Assembly: GCA_963725895.1 (NCBI GenBank)
Contig: CAVSAJ010000004.1
Span: forward strand, 124,001-188,000
Length of the DNA: 64,000 nt
Reading direction: 5' to 3'
DNA from: Bog-473 sp963725895
Lineage (GTDB): Bacteria > Actinomycetota > Acidimicrobiia > Acidimicrobiales > RAAP-2
The translations under genes were made by a program, and so were the position numbers. Position 1 is the first letter of the stretch, and the number at the start of each line of letters is the position of its first letter. This document shows positions 36,333 through 45,809 of this stretch, one piece after another. The notes beneath the pieces are model-generated. The model was not told the DNA's origin. It did not search any database and saw only the letters and a program-made list of their open reading frames with translations.

Positions 36333-37528
36333 TCCTGGTCGGATCCGTCGCCTTGGGCATCTGTCAGGGGACTGGGCCGGTGTGAGCGCTCTTCGAGGAC
36401 GAGATGGCCGCGCCCGTCGAACGCGGCGGCAACGTCGCCGGCGATGAGGCGGCGCAGCGGGCTGCCGACGATGTCGCGTCTCCATCCCGTATCGAGACGG
36501 CCCGCCTCACCGCAGAGAAGCTGCGCAATGTCCGCCCGCGTCGCCAGCAGCCCCTGGTCGAAATTGAGGTCGTCGGCAATCTGACGGACCAGTCCGGAGC
36601 AGACGGCGACCATCGCCGCCCGAGCCGGCGCGTCGCGGTTGTCGGCGGGCATGTGGATCTCGCCCGCAGGCAGCGCGAGGCCCCGCTCGACCGCGGCCAG
36701 GATCTCGGCCGCCCGGCCCTGCGCGAGATGGCGGCCGTCCACCCCGCGCGTCTGGCGGAGCTCGCCGCCGGAGTGTGGCGGCCTTTGTGAGATGGCGAGC
36801 AACCCGAGGTCCGAGAGCACCATGCGCCGTGGGCGATTGGTCTCGGCAGCAGTTCGTTCACGCCAGGCCGCGACCTCCTGGGCCACGGCACGCGACTTGC
36901 GCGACATGCTGCGAATGTCGCCCAGCTTCCACCATGCCTCTTCGGGCACGCGGGCCGGGGTGCGGTCACCGAGCACCTGCGCGCATTCGTTGAGCGCCCA
37001 CTCGAGTCGACCGAGTGCCTGCAAGCGCTCGGTCAGGATCGATCGCAACTCCAGCAGGTGGGCGACGTCGCTCACTGCATAGGTGATTTGGCGTTCGCTG
37101 ATCGGCCGAACCAGCCAATCGGAGAGTCGGTCGGCCTTGGGGAGCGTCGTGCCGAGCACCTGGTCGACCAGCCGGGCGAGCGAGGGCGTTGACATGCCGA
37201 GGAAGCCGGCGACGATCTGCGTGTCGAAGACCGTTGCGGGGACGGCACCACACGCTGCCTGCAACACGTCGAGATCCTGAAAGGCCGCGTGCGCGACGGC
37301 GATACCCGGTCCGTTGAAGAGCGCCGCCAGTGGCTCGGGATCGACGGCGAGCGGGTCCACCAACGCCACCTTGTCGGCCCACGCGATCTGGATCAGCGCG
37401 AGGTCAGGGACATACGTGCGCTCGGTGTGGAACTCGGTGTCGAAGGCGTAGTACTCCTCTCCGGTCACAGCCAGGACCAGCTCGTCCAGACTGCGTCGAT
37501 CCACCACAATGACCGCGGGCGCGCTCAT
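36329..37528 (-). CDS. rnd: Ribonuclease D
   Basis: 399-residue 3'-5' exoribonuclease of the DEDDy group, acting in tRNA 3' maturation and RNA turnover. Exo I is YAFDTEFHTERTYVPDLALI (Asp30, Glu32), Exo II is HAAFQDLDVLQAACG and Exo III is YAVSDVAHLLELRSIL with the Tyr-x3-Asp pattern. An HRDC-like helical region follows (PEEAWWKLGDIRSMSRKSRA) and then an additional C-terminal helical domain. A small palindrome sits 20 bases upstream of the start. Confidence 0.93.
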   Translation of the reverse strand: MSAPAVIVVDRRSLDELVLAVTGEEYYAFDTEFHTERTYVPDLALIQIAWADKVALVDPLAVDPEPLAALFNGPGIAVAHAAFQDLDVLQAACGAVPATVFDTQIVAGFLGMSTPSLARLVDQVLGTTLPKADRLSDWLVRPISERQITYAVSDVAHLLELRSILTERLQALGRLEWALNECAQVLGDRTPARVPEEAWWKLGDIRSMSRKSRAVAQEVAAWRERTAAETNRPRRMVLSDLGLLAISQRPPHSGGELRQTRGVDGRHLAQGRAAEILAAVERGLALPAGEIHMPADNRDAPARAAMVAVCSGLVRQIADDLNFDQGLLATRADIAQLLCGEAGRLDTGWRRDIVGSPLRRLIAGDVAAAFDGRGHLVLEERSHRPSPLTDAQGDGSDQD

Positions 37529-37878
37529 CGGGCCCGCTCCGTCAGTGGCGGGCGCAAGCTTGCGTTCGCCCGATCAAGATGGAAGAGAAAGCGGATGATG
37601 GCGATCAACCCCGAGTCGTTTGACACGTGCGCGCTCACGCACTGCGGTTGCGCCGGCCGACGTCCTGGCCACAGAGAGGTTCCCCGCGCGACCGCGGGCG
37701 AGGATACCGCAGGGCACCAGTCGCGCGGCGCGGAAGTCGCTACACTGAGATGTCGACGCGGGCCCGCATCGGCCCTGGTAGGAGCGTGTGGCGGCGAGAT
37801 GATGATTTACGGCTCTGTTTCACCCGCCGGCGAACCGATAAGAGTGAGTAGTGCGCGCGTGAGGGGGAAGGCCTAGAG
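37529..37878. other. Divergent intergenic region rnd / GGDEF gene with a palindrome
   Basis: No gene is convincing here. A hairpin-forming element at 37549-37572 contains the exact 12-bp palindrome CGCAAGCTTGCG flanked by CGGGCG/CGCCCG arms, close to the rnd promoter. TACACT at 37741-37746 resembles a -10 hexamer directed toward the GGDEF gene, and ACCGATAA at about 37836-37843 resembles the -10 of WhiG/FliA-type promoters, but no matching -35 is seen. Confidence 0.35.
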
Positions 37879-38541
37879 ATGGCCAACGAGAACCTTGGCG
37901 GAGACGGCTTCGAGGATGACGCCGAGTCCGCGCGGGTTGCGGACGAGGGGGCACCTCCGGAAGGGACGGACACGGGCGGGCAGACGCGCACGGTCGAGTC
38001 CATGCTGCAGGAGATCAGCTCGACGAGTGGCGACGCACCGTCCGCGGCGCCCGGCATGGGCAAGTACGACCAGCTCTGGCAACTCTCGATGGCCGACCCA
38101 CACACCGGCCTGGCCAACCAACTCCTCTTGCTCGACAGGCTCACCCAGGCGTTGGCGCGCCGGCGCCGACACGGGGGTGAGGTGGTCGTGTGTCACATCA
38201 ATCTCGACAACCTGGCCGAGATCAATCTCGACCTCGGCTACACAATCGGCAACACCGTCCTGTGCGATATGTCCCGCCGGCTCACCTCGGTCCTGCGCGC
38301 CGAGGACACGGTGGGGCGTGTCGGGGGGAGCGAGCTCGTCGTCGTGGTCGCAGTCAACGACGAGCAGGCGGTGGGACCTCTCATGCGCCGCCTGCAGCAC
38401 ACCCTCGACGAACCCGTCGTGGTGAGCGGCAAGGGCATCCGATTGCATGCCTCACTCGGCGTGGCGATCGCCGAGGATGCCGAATCGGCTGAGGAAGTCC
38501 TGGCCCGGGCGGATCGCTCCACCCGCGTCACGAAGCGCTAG
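37879..38541 (+). CDS. GGDEF-domain protein with degenerate active site
   Basis: 220 residues. The first 60 are acidic and disordered, then a GGDEF fold: DPHTGLANQLLLLDRLTQAL, VVVCHINLDNLAEINLDLGY and the active-site region VGRVGGSELVVVV. The catalytic motif is GGSEL (149-153) instead of GG(D/E)EF, so cyclic-di-GMP synthesis is unlikely; the domain may bind nucleotide or serve as a regulatory module. The start has a GGGGAAGG site eight bases upstream. Confidence 0.85.
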   Translation: MANENLGGDGFEDDAESARVADEGAPPEGTDTGGQTRTVESMLQEISSTSGDAPSAAPGMGKYDQLWQLSMADPHTGLANQLLLLDRLTQALARRRRHGGEVVVCHINLDNLAEINLDLGYTIGNTVLCDMSRRLTSVLRAEDTVGRVGGSELVVVVAVNDEQAVGPLMRRLQHTLDEPVVVSGKGIRLHASLGVAIAEDAESAEEVLARADRSTRVTKR

Positions 38542-38680
38542 GGAGCTCGTCGGCCGAGGTCCGGCAGCGATCCCAACGACCGCTGGGCATGGGGTTGGCA
38601 GGCTGGGAGAACTGGTCCAGGGCGAAAACAGGAGTATCGGCTCTATTGGCGACGCCCAATTCCAGCGAAAATTATTGGGA

Positions 38681-39019
38681 ATGTCGATGTACAGCGAGCT
38701 CCTCTCAGGCGTGTGTGCCGAGGTCGATCCCCTGCCGCTGCCGTCATCCAGGGACGACCTGGTCGTGATCCTTTTGCAATGCCGCCAGCGGCTGCAGCCG
38801 CATGGCGCCGACGGCGGTCAAGTCATGCGGGAGGACCTGGCGCTCGAGTTGGACCACGACCGCATGCTGCTGCGCCTGTGCAGGGCAATGGGCATCGAGA
38901 GCGACCCCAGCCGCTTCGCCAACCCGCTGGCCGAGCGCGGGCGCCTCGAAGACCTCCTGCGCGACGCCGGCGTCGATTTCCGGACGCTGGACGATCACCG
39001 TCGGGTCAAAGTCGCGTAG
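38681..39019 (+). CDS. Hypothetical protein
   Basis: About 112 residues from ATG 38681 (ATG 38687 is an alternative). Not recognised. It is helical, with LLQCRQRLQPH, ALELDHDRMLLRLCRAMGIE and ERGRLEDLLRDAGVDFRTLD, and contains three Cys. Good third-position GC begins at this start; the frame further upstream looks non-coding. It lies between the GGDEF protein and a DosR-like regulator that points toward it. Confidence 0.55.
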   Translation: MSMYSELLSGVCAEVDPLPLPSSRDDLVVILLQCRQRLQPHGADGGQVMREDLALELDHDRMLLRLCRAMGIESDPSRFANPLAERGRLEDLLRDAGVDFRTLDDHRRVKVA

Positions 39020-39053
39020 GCGTTCTCGCCGGGCGGCCCTCAACGCACCTGGC

Positions 39054-39710
39054 TCAAGTTCTGGGGTTGCCGGACTTCCGTTCGGCGAGCACCGCTGCGT
39101 AGACCGCCGCCTCTGTTCGTCGGCGCATCCCCAGCTTGGAGAGCAGGCTCGAGACGTAGTTCTTGACCGTGGCTTCGGCCAGGAAGAGCTGCTCGGCGAT
39201 CTGCCGGTTGGACTGGCCCTGGGCGATGAGCTCGAGGACCTTTCGTTCCTGGGGCGTGAGCACCGTGAGGCGGGACTCGGCCTCTTGGTCCTTGCGCAGC
39301 CGTTCGAAGAGCTCTTGGGTGAGTGCGGGGTCGAGGAGGGACATACCCTGGTTCACCCGGCGGATGTCGCCGAGGAGGTCGCCGCCCCCCACCTCCTTCA
39401 AGACGTAGCCGGATGCCCCCGCCATGATGGATGAGAACAGCGCGTCGTCGTCCGAGTACGAGGTGAGCATGAGGCAGCGGACCTGCGGCACGACTGACTG
39501 GATCTCCCGGCACACCTCGATCCCGTTGCCGTCCGGGAGGCGGACGTCGAGGATGGCGACGTCGGGCTCGAGGTCACGGATCAACTTGAGCCCTTGCTCT
39601 GCCGTCCCGGCCTCGCCGACGACCTCCATGTCGTCCTCGGCCTCGAGCAGTGTTCGCAGGCCGGTCCGCACCAGCTCGTGATCGTCGAGGACGAAAACCC
39701 GAATGGCCAT
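39054..39710 (-). CDS. LuxR-family response regulator (DevR/DosR-like)
   Basis: 218 residues from ATG 39710. The receiver domain has the acidic pair LDDHELVR, phospho-acceptor Asp55 in VAILDVRLPDGNG, and the conserved Lys in GYVLKEVGGGDLLGDIRRV. The output domain is LuxR/GerE (LTPQERKVLELIAQGQSNRQ followed by LFLAEATVKNYVSSLLSKLG). The overall sequence resembles DevR/DosR, the hypoxia regulator of actinobacteria. It is divergent from its likely kinase, 109 bp away, with an inverted repeat in between. Confidence 0.92.
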   Translation of the reverse strand: MAIRVFVLDDHELVRTGLRTLLEAEDDMEVVGEAGTAEQGLKLIRDLEPDVAILDVRLPDGNGIEVCREIQSVVPQVRCLMLTSYSDDDALFSSIMAGASGYVLKEVGGGDLLGDIRRVNQGMSLLDPALTQELFERLRKDQEAESRLTVLTPQERKVLELIAQGQSNRQIAEQLFLAEATVKNYVSSLLSKLGMRRRTEAAVYAAVLAERKSGNPRT

Positions 39711-39752
39711 CTGCTCAATACTGCCACGGGCATCGACGGATCTGGACACATC

Positions 39753-39785
39753 GTGGCCTCCCCAAGTGCCATACGCAGAGGCCAC
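39753..39785. promoter_or_regulatory. Inverted repeat in the divergent regulator-kinase promoter region
   Basis: GTGGCCTC (39753-39760) and GAGGCCAC (39778-39785) form an exact 8-bp inverted repeat with a 17-bp spacer midway between the two start codons. It may be the response regulator's own site (inference). It does not match the mycobacterial DosR box. Confidence 0.4.
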
Positions 39786-39819
39786 GCACGCGTGGGCGTC
39801 GCATCTATCCTGGCGGGCC

Positions 39820-40962
39820 GTGCAGCCCTTCGACCGGATCGACGATCCTGCAAAGCTCCGTCGCCTGGTCCAGGCCATCCTGATCCTCGACGCGGAGCTC
39901 CACCTGCCTGTGGTCCTGCGACGGATCATCGAAGAGGCGTGCGATCTCGTGGACGCGCAGTACGGGGCGCTCGGCGTGCTGACCGAGGACGGGCGGGCGC
40001 TCGACGAGTTCCTCACCGTCGGCCTCTCCAGCGAAGAGGAACAGGCCATCGGTCCTCGACCCACCGGGCGGGGGGTGCTGGGCACGCTCATCGCCGACGA
40101 CAAGCCCCTCCGGCTGTCCGACATCGCGGCCAGCCCCGACAGCTACGGCACGCCGGCCAACCATCCCGAGATGACGTCGTTTCTCGGAGTGCCCGTCAGG
40201 GTGCACGGCGAGGTCTATGGGAATCTCTACCTGACCAACAAAAGGAACGCTCCAGAGTTCTCCGACGACGACGAGGAACTCGTGGTCGCGCTGGCCATGG
40301 CCGCTGGTATCGCCATCGAAAACGCGAGGCTCCACGGCCTCGTACGTGACCGGGCCTTGACCGAGGACCGGGACCGGATCGCCCGCGACCTGCACGACTC
40401 GGTCATCCAGCGCCTCTTCGCCATAGGGCTGTCGTTGCAAGGGACGGCGCGGCTCGTGGAGCGGCCCGAGGCGGTCATGCGAATCGGAGAGGCGATCGAC
40501 AAGTTGGACGACACGATCCGGCAGTTGCGCAAGGCGATCTTCGACATTGAGCTCACCATCAACAAAGAGGGCCTGCATCCCAAGGTGCTCGATCTCGTTC
40601 ACGAGCTGCGGCCGGTGCTCGGCCTGTTGCCGCAGGTCTCATTCAGCGGCCCGGTCGACATCGTGGTGACGGGCTCCTTGGCGGAGGAGGTGTTGATGGT
40701 CTTGCGCGAGGCACTCACGAACGTGGGAAAGCATGCCCGCGCCTCCCAGGTCGTCATCACCATCGCAGCCGGCGACGAACTCCGTGTGGTGGTGGCCGAC
40801 GACGGGCACGGCATGGGGGAGGCGTATTCGTCCGGGCACGGCCTCAAGAACATCCGCCAACGCGCGGAGCGGCTGGGCGGCGACATGGACTTCGGGACGT
40901 CCCGGGAAGGTGGCACGAGGCTCACGTGGCACGTCCCCCTCGAGTCGGCGGCCGCGACCTAA
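39820..40962 (+). CDS. GAF-domain sensor histidine kinase (DosS-like)
   Basis: 380 residues from GTG 39820; TATCCT (39806-39811) lies eight bases upstream, so the transcript may be leaderless. One GAF domain (about 28-172) resembles GAF-A of mycobacterial DosS; His115 in TPANHPEMTSFLGVPVRV aligns with the DosS proximal haem ligand His149. The HisKA_3 phospho-acceptor is His192 in DRDRIARDLHDSVIQRLF. The HATPase_c region has EALTNVGKHARASQVV and VADDGHGMGEAYSSGHGLKN. DosS has two GAF domains; only one is here. Likely a redox, oxygen or NO sensor acting on the divergent regulator. Confidence 0.9.
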   Translation: MQPFDRIDDPAKLRRLVQAILILDAELHLPVVLRRIIEEACDLVDAQYGALGVLTEDGRALDEFLTVGLSSEEEQAIGPRPTGRGVLGTLIADDKPLRLSDIAASPDSYGTPANHPEMTSFLGVPVRVHGEVYGNLYLTNKRNAPEFSDDDEELVVALAMAAGIAIENARLHGLVRDRALTEDRDRIARDLHDSVIQRLFAIGLSLQGTARLVERPEAVMRIGEAIDKLDDTIRQLRKAIFDIELTINKEGLHPKVLDLVHELRPVLGLLPQVSFSGPVDIVVTGSLAEEVLMVLREALTNVGKHARASQVVITIAAGDELRVVVADDGHGMGEAYSSGHGLKNIRQRAERLGGDMDFGTSREGGTRLTWHVPLESAAAT

Positions 40963-41150
40963 CGACTCGGCTCGAGTCCCATGACTCCTCCGTCTCGTCA
41001 CGATACCGGCTACCGGGGAGGGCGCAGAATGCGGAAACTCCTCAACCCTCCACAGAGGCGATGGGGGTCCTAGCATCGGGCTGACAAACGGCTGACTTGG
41101 CCGCGACGGCCGGGGGCATGAACGACGCAGTGCGGAAAACGGGGGACGCC

Positions 41151-43016
41151 ATGACGACCACAGCAACGGCGGCAGCGATTCCCGAGCGCCGGGGGCTCGC
41201 CAACGCCCTCTGGCGACGGCAGCTCTACAAGTATCCGGATACCTTGCCGCGGCTGGGGTACCTGGCGATCGTCGTGCTCACGACGATCATGCTCTACTAC
41301 CTCTACTACGTGGAGGGGGCGGTCACGCCGCTGATGCTGCCCTACTACCACATGTCCTTCCAGTTCTTCTTGTACCTCCTGGTCGTGTCGAACGCGATCG
41401 GCGCGTTCAGCGCGTTCATCGGCGGACTCTCCGACAAGATCGGTCGGGCCAACCTCACGATCTACGGGACGTTGCTGGTGGCGCTGATTCAGCTCTTCGC
41501 CATCCCCCACATCCATGACAAGTACGGGTTCGCCGCGTCCTACTGCGTGATCGGCTTCGTCGAAGGCGTGATCCTCGTGTCCACCCCGGCCCTGATGCGC
41601 GACTTCTCGCCTCAGATGGGGCGCGGCGTTGCCATGGGCTTCTGGGCGTTGGGGCCGACAATGGGAGCGCTGTGCGCCAGCCTGGTGGCGACGCACACGC
41701 TCGACCACCTCGAACCGTGGCAGGACCAGTTCATCATCTCTGGCATCGTCTGCATGTGCGTGGTGGTGATCTCGTTCTTGTTCTTGCGCGAGCTCTCGCC
41801 GCAACTGCGCGACCAGCTGATGGTGACCGAGCGAGAACGTGCGCTGGTCGAGGCGCGAGCAAAGGGGATCGACGTCGAGGCGGCGACCGCGCACCCGATC
41901 CGCTCGATGCTGCGGCTCGACCTGATCGCCTCGTCGATAGCCATCTCGGTCTTCCTGCTCTTCTATTACGCGTCGGTGAGCGTGTTGACCATCTACTGGG
42001 TGGTGACGTTCAACCGGACCACACCCCAGGCCAACGGGATCAACGTGTGGCTGGCGGGGTTCCTCTCGCTCGGGTCTGGTCATCGCCGGCGTGCTGTCGG
42101 ACTGGGCGAAGGTGCGCAAGCCGTTCATGCTCTTCGGGGCTGTCTGCGCGATGGTGATGATGGTCTTCCTCATCAAGCAGACCGACCATCCCCACACCGG
42201 GTACTACTCCAACGTCTTGGTGATCGTGCTCCTCGCCGTCTCCATCGCCCTGGCCTATGCGCCGTGGATGGCGAACTACACCGAGCAGGTCGAGGACCAC
42301 AACCCGGCACTGACGGCTACCGGCCTGGCCATCTGGGGCTGGATCCTGCGAATCACCGTCGCCCTCTCTTTCCTCGTGCTGCCCTACGTGATCACCACCT
42401 CGACGGTGCTCGTCGACAACCAGAACGCGGGCGCCACGCTGCAGACGATCCAGGCCGCACAGCCCTACGCACCGAACACGTCCACTTTGAAGTGCAGCAC
42501 GACACCGGCCCCGGCCTCGGTCATCGCCAACCTGCGCACGACGCGCTGAGGCAGCGACCCGAGCTCGACACCCTCGCCACCATCCTGCAAGACTGCAACA
42601 GCACCCACAACCTGATCAAGGCGCTCACGGCCGCCGGCGGCCTCACGAATCCCCACGTGCTGGGCCTGAACGCCTTCAACCCGCTCGCCCTGGACATTCA
42701 GAACGGCAAGCCGGTGAGCGCCGGCCAAGATCGCTGGGGTGGCCAAGTATTCGCCGAACCTCGCCAACCTCTTGCTGGCGGAGCAGAAGCTGGTGCCGGC
42801 ACAGAAGACGTCGCCGGGGGAGTGGAAGCGCTGGTGGACGGTCTGTCTCGCCGGCATGTTCGTCTTCGCCGTCCTCGTCTTCTTCATGCGCGGCCGCTGG
42901 AGCCCGCGCGCGGCCCGGCGCGACCTCGCCAGCGCACGACGCAATGGTCTCCGAAGAGTTGGCCAAGCTCGCGGCGCAGGAGCCGGCACCCGTCTCCTGC
43001 AGCGAGGTGGCAGGAT
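41151..43016 (+). pseudogene. MFS transporter, interrupted by several apparent frameshifts
   Basis: Starts at ATG 41151 with TTTATAAAIPERRGLANALW. The first 300 residues are an intact MFS half with motif A GGLSDKIGRANLTIYGTLL and helices continuing to YWVVTFNRTTPQANGI. The frame then shifts near 42072-42076 (continuing LVIAGVLSDWAKVRKPF), again near 42540, at about 42720 (into AKIAGVAKYSPNLANLLLAE) and near 42915-42945. The last transmembrane helix is CLAGMFVFAVLVFFM. No stop codon is seen before the mmsA start in any frame. Clustered single-base shifts with otherwise sound protein sequence suggest sequence errors more than decay. Substrate unknown. Confidence 0.8.
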
Positions 43017-43022
43017 CGGACC

Positions 43023-44506
43023 ATGCGAGAGCTCGAGCATTGGGTCGGAGGCAAGTCCGTGCGGGGTTCCTCGGAGCGGACCGGACCCGTCTACGACCCT
43101 GCCCGCGGGGTGCAGACGGGCATCGTCCCGCTGGCATCGGCGAGCGAGGTGGACGCTGTCGTTGTCGCGGCGGGCGAGGCTGCGGCCGACTGGGCGGCGG
43201 GCTCGCTCAGCTCGCGGGCGGCCGTCCTGTTCCGCTTCAGCGACCTGGTGGCAACCGCCGCGCCGGACCTGGCGGCCGCCGTGACGGCCGAACACGGCAA
43301 GGTGCTGAGCGACGCAGCGGGCGAAGTGGCGCGGGGGCTCGACAACATCGAGTTCGCCTGCGGCATCCCGCATCTGCTGAAGGGGTCGCACTCGACCGAG
43401 GTCTCGGGCGGCGTCGACGTCCATACCATCCTCGAGCCGCTCGGCGTGGTGGCCGGAATCACTCCGTTCAACTTTCCCGTCATGGTCCCGCTCTGGATGA
43501 TGGCCAACGCCATCGCGTGCGGGAACGCGTTCGTGCTCAAGCCCTCGGAGAAGGACCCGTCCCCCTCGCTCGTTCTGGCCGAGCTGGCCAAGGAGGCGGG
43601 CGTGCCCGACGGCGTCCTCAACGTGGTGCACGGCGATGCCGTCGCAGTGGACGCGCTGCTCGAACACCCCGGCGTGGCGGCCGTGTCCTTCGTGGGCAGC
43701 ACGCCGATCGCCCGCCACGTCTACGAGAACGGGGGCCCGCCACGGCAAGCGGGTCCAGGCCCTCGGCGGGGCGAAGAACCACATGGTGGTCCTCCCCGAC
43801 GCCGACGTCGGCGCGGCAGCGGACGCCGCCGTCTCCGCCGGCTTCGGGTCAGCGGGTGAGCGCTGCATGGCCGTCTCGGTCGTCGTCGCCGTGGGTGCGG
43901 TCGGCGACCAGCTGGTCGAGGCGATCGCGGCGCGGATGCCGTCGGTGGTCATCGGCCCCGGGACCGATCCCGAGTCGCAGATGGGACCCGCTCGTCACCG
44001 CCGAGCACCGCGACCGCGTGCGCGCCTACGTCGACGGCTCTGCGGCTGAGGGTGCCAGGCTCGTCGTGGACGGGCGAGGCGAGTGGCCCGAAGGCTTCTT
44101 CCTCGGCTGCACCCTGCTCGACGGGGTCCGGCCCGGCATGCGGGTCTACGACGACGAGATCTTCGGTCCCGTCCTGAGCGTCGTCCGGGTCGGCACTTAC
44201 GAGGAGGCCGTCGCGCTGGTGAACGAGAGCCCGTACGGGAACGGCTCGGCGATCTTCACCCGCGACGGTGGCGCCGCGCGGCGGTTCCAGCGGGAGGTGA
44301 CGGCGGGCATGGTCGGGGTCAATGTGGCCATCCCCGTCCCCGTGGGCTTCCATTCCTTCGGTGGCTGGAAGTCCTCGCTCTTCGGCGACGCCGCCATGTA
44401 CGGGCCCGAGGGCATCCGCTTCTACACCCGGCCCAAGGTGGTCACGACCCGCTGGCCTGACCCCTCCACCAGCGAGATCGACCTCGGCTTCCCCCGGACC
44501 CGCTGA
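43023..44506 (+). pseudogene. mmsA: Methylmalonate-semialdehyde dehydrogenase, two apparent frameshifts
   Basis: CoA-acylating aldehyde dehydrogenase of valine and inositol catabolism. Frame one runs VGGKSVRGSSERTGPVYDP, GVVAGITPFNFPVMVPLWMM and LNVVHGDAVAVDALLEHPGV. A G5 run at 43731-43735 carries one base too many; the next frame gives HGKRVQALGGAKNHMVVLPD and the active-site Cys in GSAGERCMAVSVVVAVG. A second extra base at about 43983-43986 shifts to LVTAEHRDRVRAYVDG and the rest, ending NVAIPVPVGFHSFGGWKSSL and a normal C-terminus. Repairing both gives a full-length enzyme of about 494 residues, so the gene is probably intact in the organism. Confidence 0.87.
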
Positions 44507-44554
44507 CCCCCTGACCTGGGCGGATCCCCAGATAGGCACGGCCGTAGCACTCCC

Positions 44555-44601
44555 CGTAGGGTAAAATCGAAATCGAGGTCAAAATCGAAGTCGACCCTAC
44601 G
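44555..44601. promoter_or_regulatory. 8-bp inverted repeat enclosing AATCGA repeats
   Basis: CGTAGGGT (44555-44562) and ACCCTACG (44594-44601) are exact reverse complements. Between them lie repeated AAATCGA-type elements on an AT-rich background that stands out from the GC-rich surroundings. The element ends 20 bases before the amidohydrolase start and is a good candidate operator or leader hairpin. Confidence 0.5.
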
Positions 44602-44621
44602 ACCGAGCCTGGGAGGCACGG

Positions 44622-45791
44622 ATGGCGCTGGCACTTGAGGGGTTACGGGTGGTCGATGCGGACACCCACCTGACCGAGGCCCATGACCTGTGGACCAAGC
44701 GTGCCCCGGCCAAGTACAAGGATCGTGTCCCCCACGTGGTCGAGGTCGACGGCAAGCCGATGTGGTATGTCGACGGTGCCGAGCTCGGCTTCGCCGGCGG
44801 TGGCGGGGTGATCGACCGCGACGGTGGCAAGGGCCGCGCCGCGGAGGCGCTCTTCGAGTGGACCCAGGAGAAGATCCATCGCGGCGCCTTCGACGTCCGG
44901 GCACGCATCGAGGTCATGGACGACTCGGGGGTCTACGCGCAGGTCTGCTTCCCCAACTCCATCGGGCTCGGGAGGCCAGGGCATCTCCGACGTCGTCAAG
45001 GATCCCGTGCTCCGGCTCTTGTGCCTGCAGATCTACAACGACGCCGCCGCCGAGGTTCAGGCAGACTCCGGTGGGCGCCTCCTCCCCATCCCGGTGCTAC
45101 CGGCATGGGACGTGGACGCTGCGGTGACGGAGGCCAAGCGGGCCGCCTCGATGGACCTGCGCGGCGTCAACATCACCTCGGACCCCAACGACGTGGGCGG
45201 CCCGGACCTGGCCAACCGCGCCTGGGACCCGCTGTGGGAGGTGTGCGCCGACCTCAAGCTTCCGGTGCACTTCCACATCGGGGCCAGCCTGACGACGATG
45301 ACCTATTTCGGCACCTATCCCTGGGAGTCCCAGGACGAGGACACCAAGCTCGCCATCGGCGGGACGCTGCTCTTCATCGGCAACGCTCGCGTCGTGACCA
45401 ACATCATCCTGAGCGGCATGCTCGACCGACACCCCGACCTCAAGATGGTCTCGGTCGAGAGCGGGGTCGGCTGGGTCCCCTTCATCCTCGAGGCACTCGA
45501 CTACGAGATGGCGGAGAACGCGCCCAAGCAACTCGAGGCCTTGGAGATGCTTCCCTCTGAGTACTTCCGCCGGAACCTCTACGCCACGTTCTGGTTCGAG
45601 AAGAACAACCTGCCGGACGCTCGATCGACGCGGTCGGGGCGGACAGCATCCTCTTCGAGACCGACTTCCCTCACCCGACGTGTTTGTACCCCAAGCCCCT
45701 CGACACGGTCGCCGAGAAGATGTCGACCCTCTCCCCCGAGGTGCAACGCAAGATCCTGGGGGAGAACGCCCAGAAGCTCTACCGGCTCTAA
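44622..45791 (+). pseudogene. Amidohydrolase family 2 protein, two apparent frameshifts
   Basis: Metal-dependent TIM-barrel hydrolase or decarboxylase (amidohydrolase_2). The N-terminal metal motif is VVDADTHLTEAHDLWTKRAP. One base too many at 44970-44972 shifts the frame; the second frame holds GISDVVKDPVLRLLCLQIYN, LKLPVHFHIGASLTTMTYFG and LKMVSVESGVGWVPFILEAL. Another shift at about 45620-45623 leads to ILFETDFPHPTCLYPKPLDT with a catalytic Asp and the C-terminus ENAQKLYRL, TAA 45789-45791. The repaired protein is about 389 residues. Neighbouring SnoaL-fold and LLM genes suggest aromatic or terpenoid catabolism (inference). Confidence 0.85.
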
Positions 45792-45809
45792 GGGAGAGCC
45801 GGGGTCGAC

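Noticed and set aside
41097..43859. 920-codon continuous frame across MFS and mmsA
   Set aside because: It passes through out-of-frame stretches of both genes; the conserved protein segments are split among three frames.
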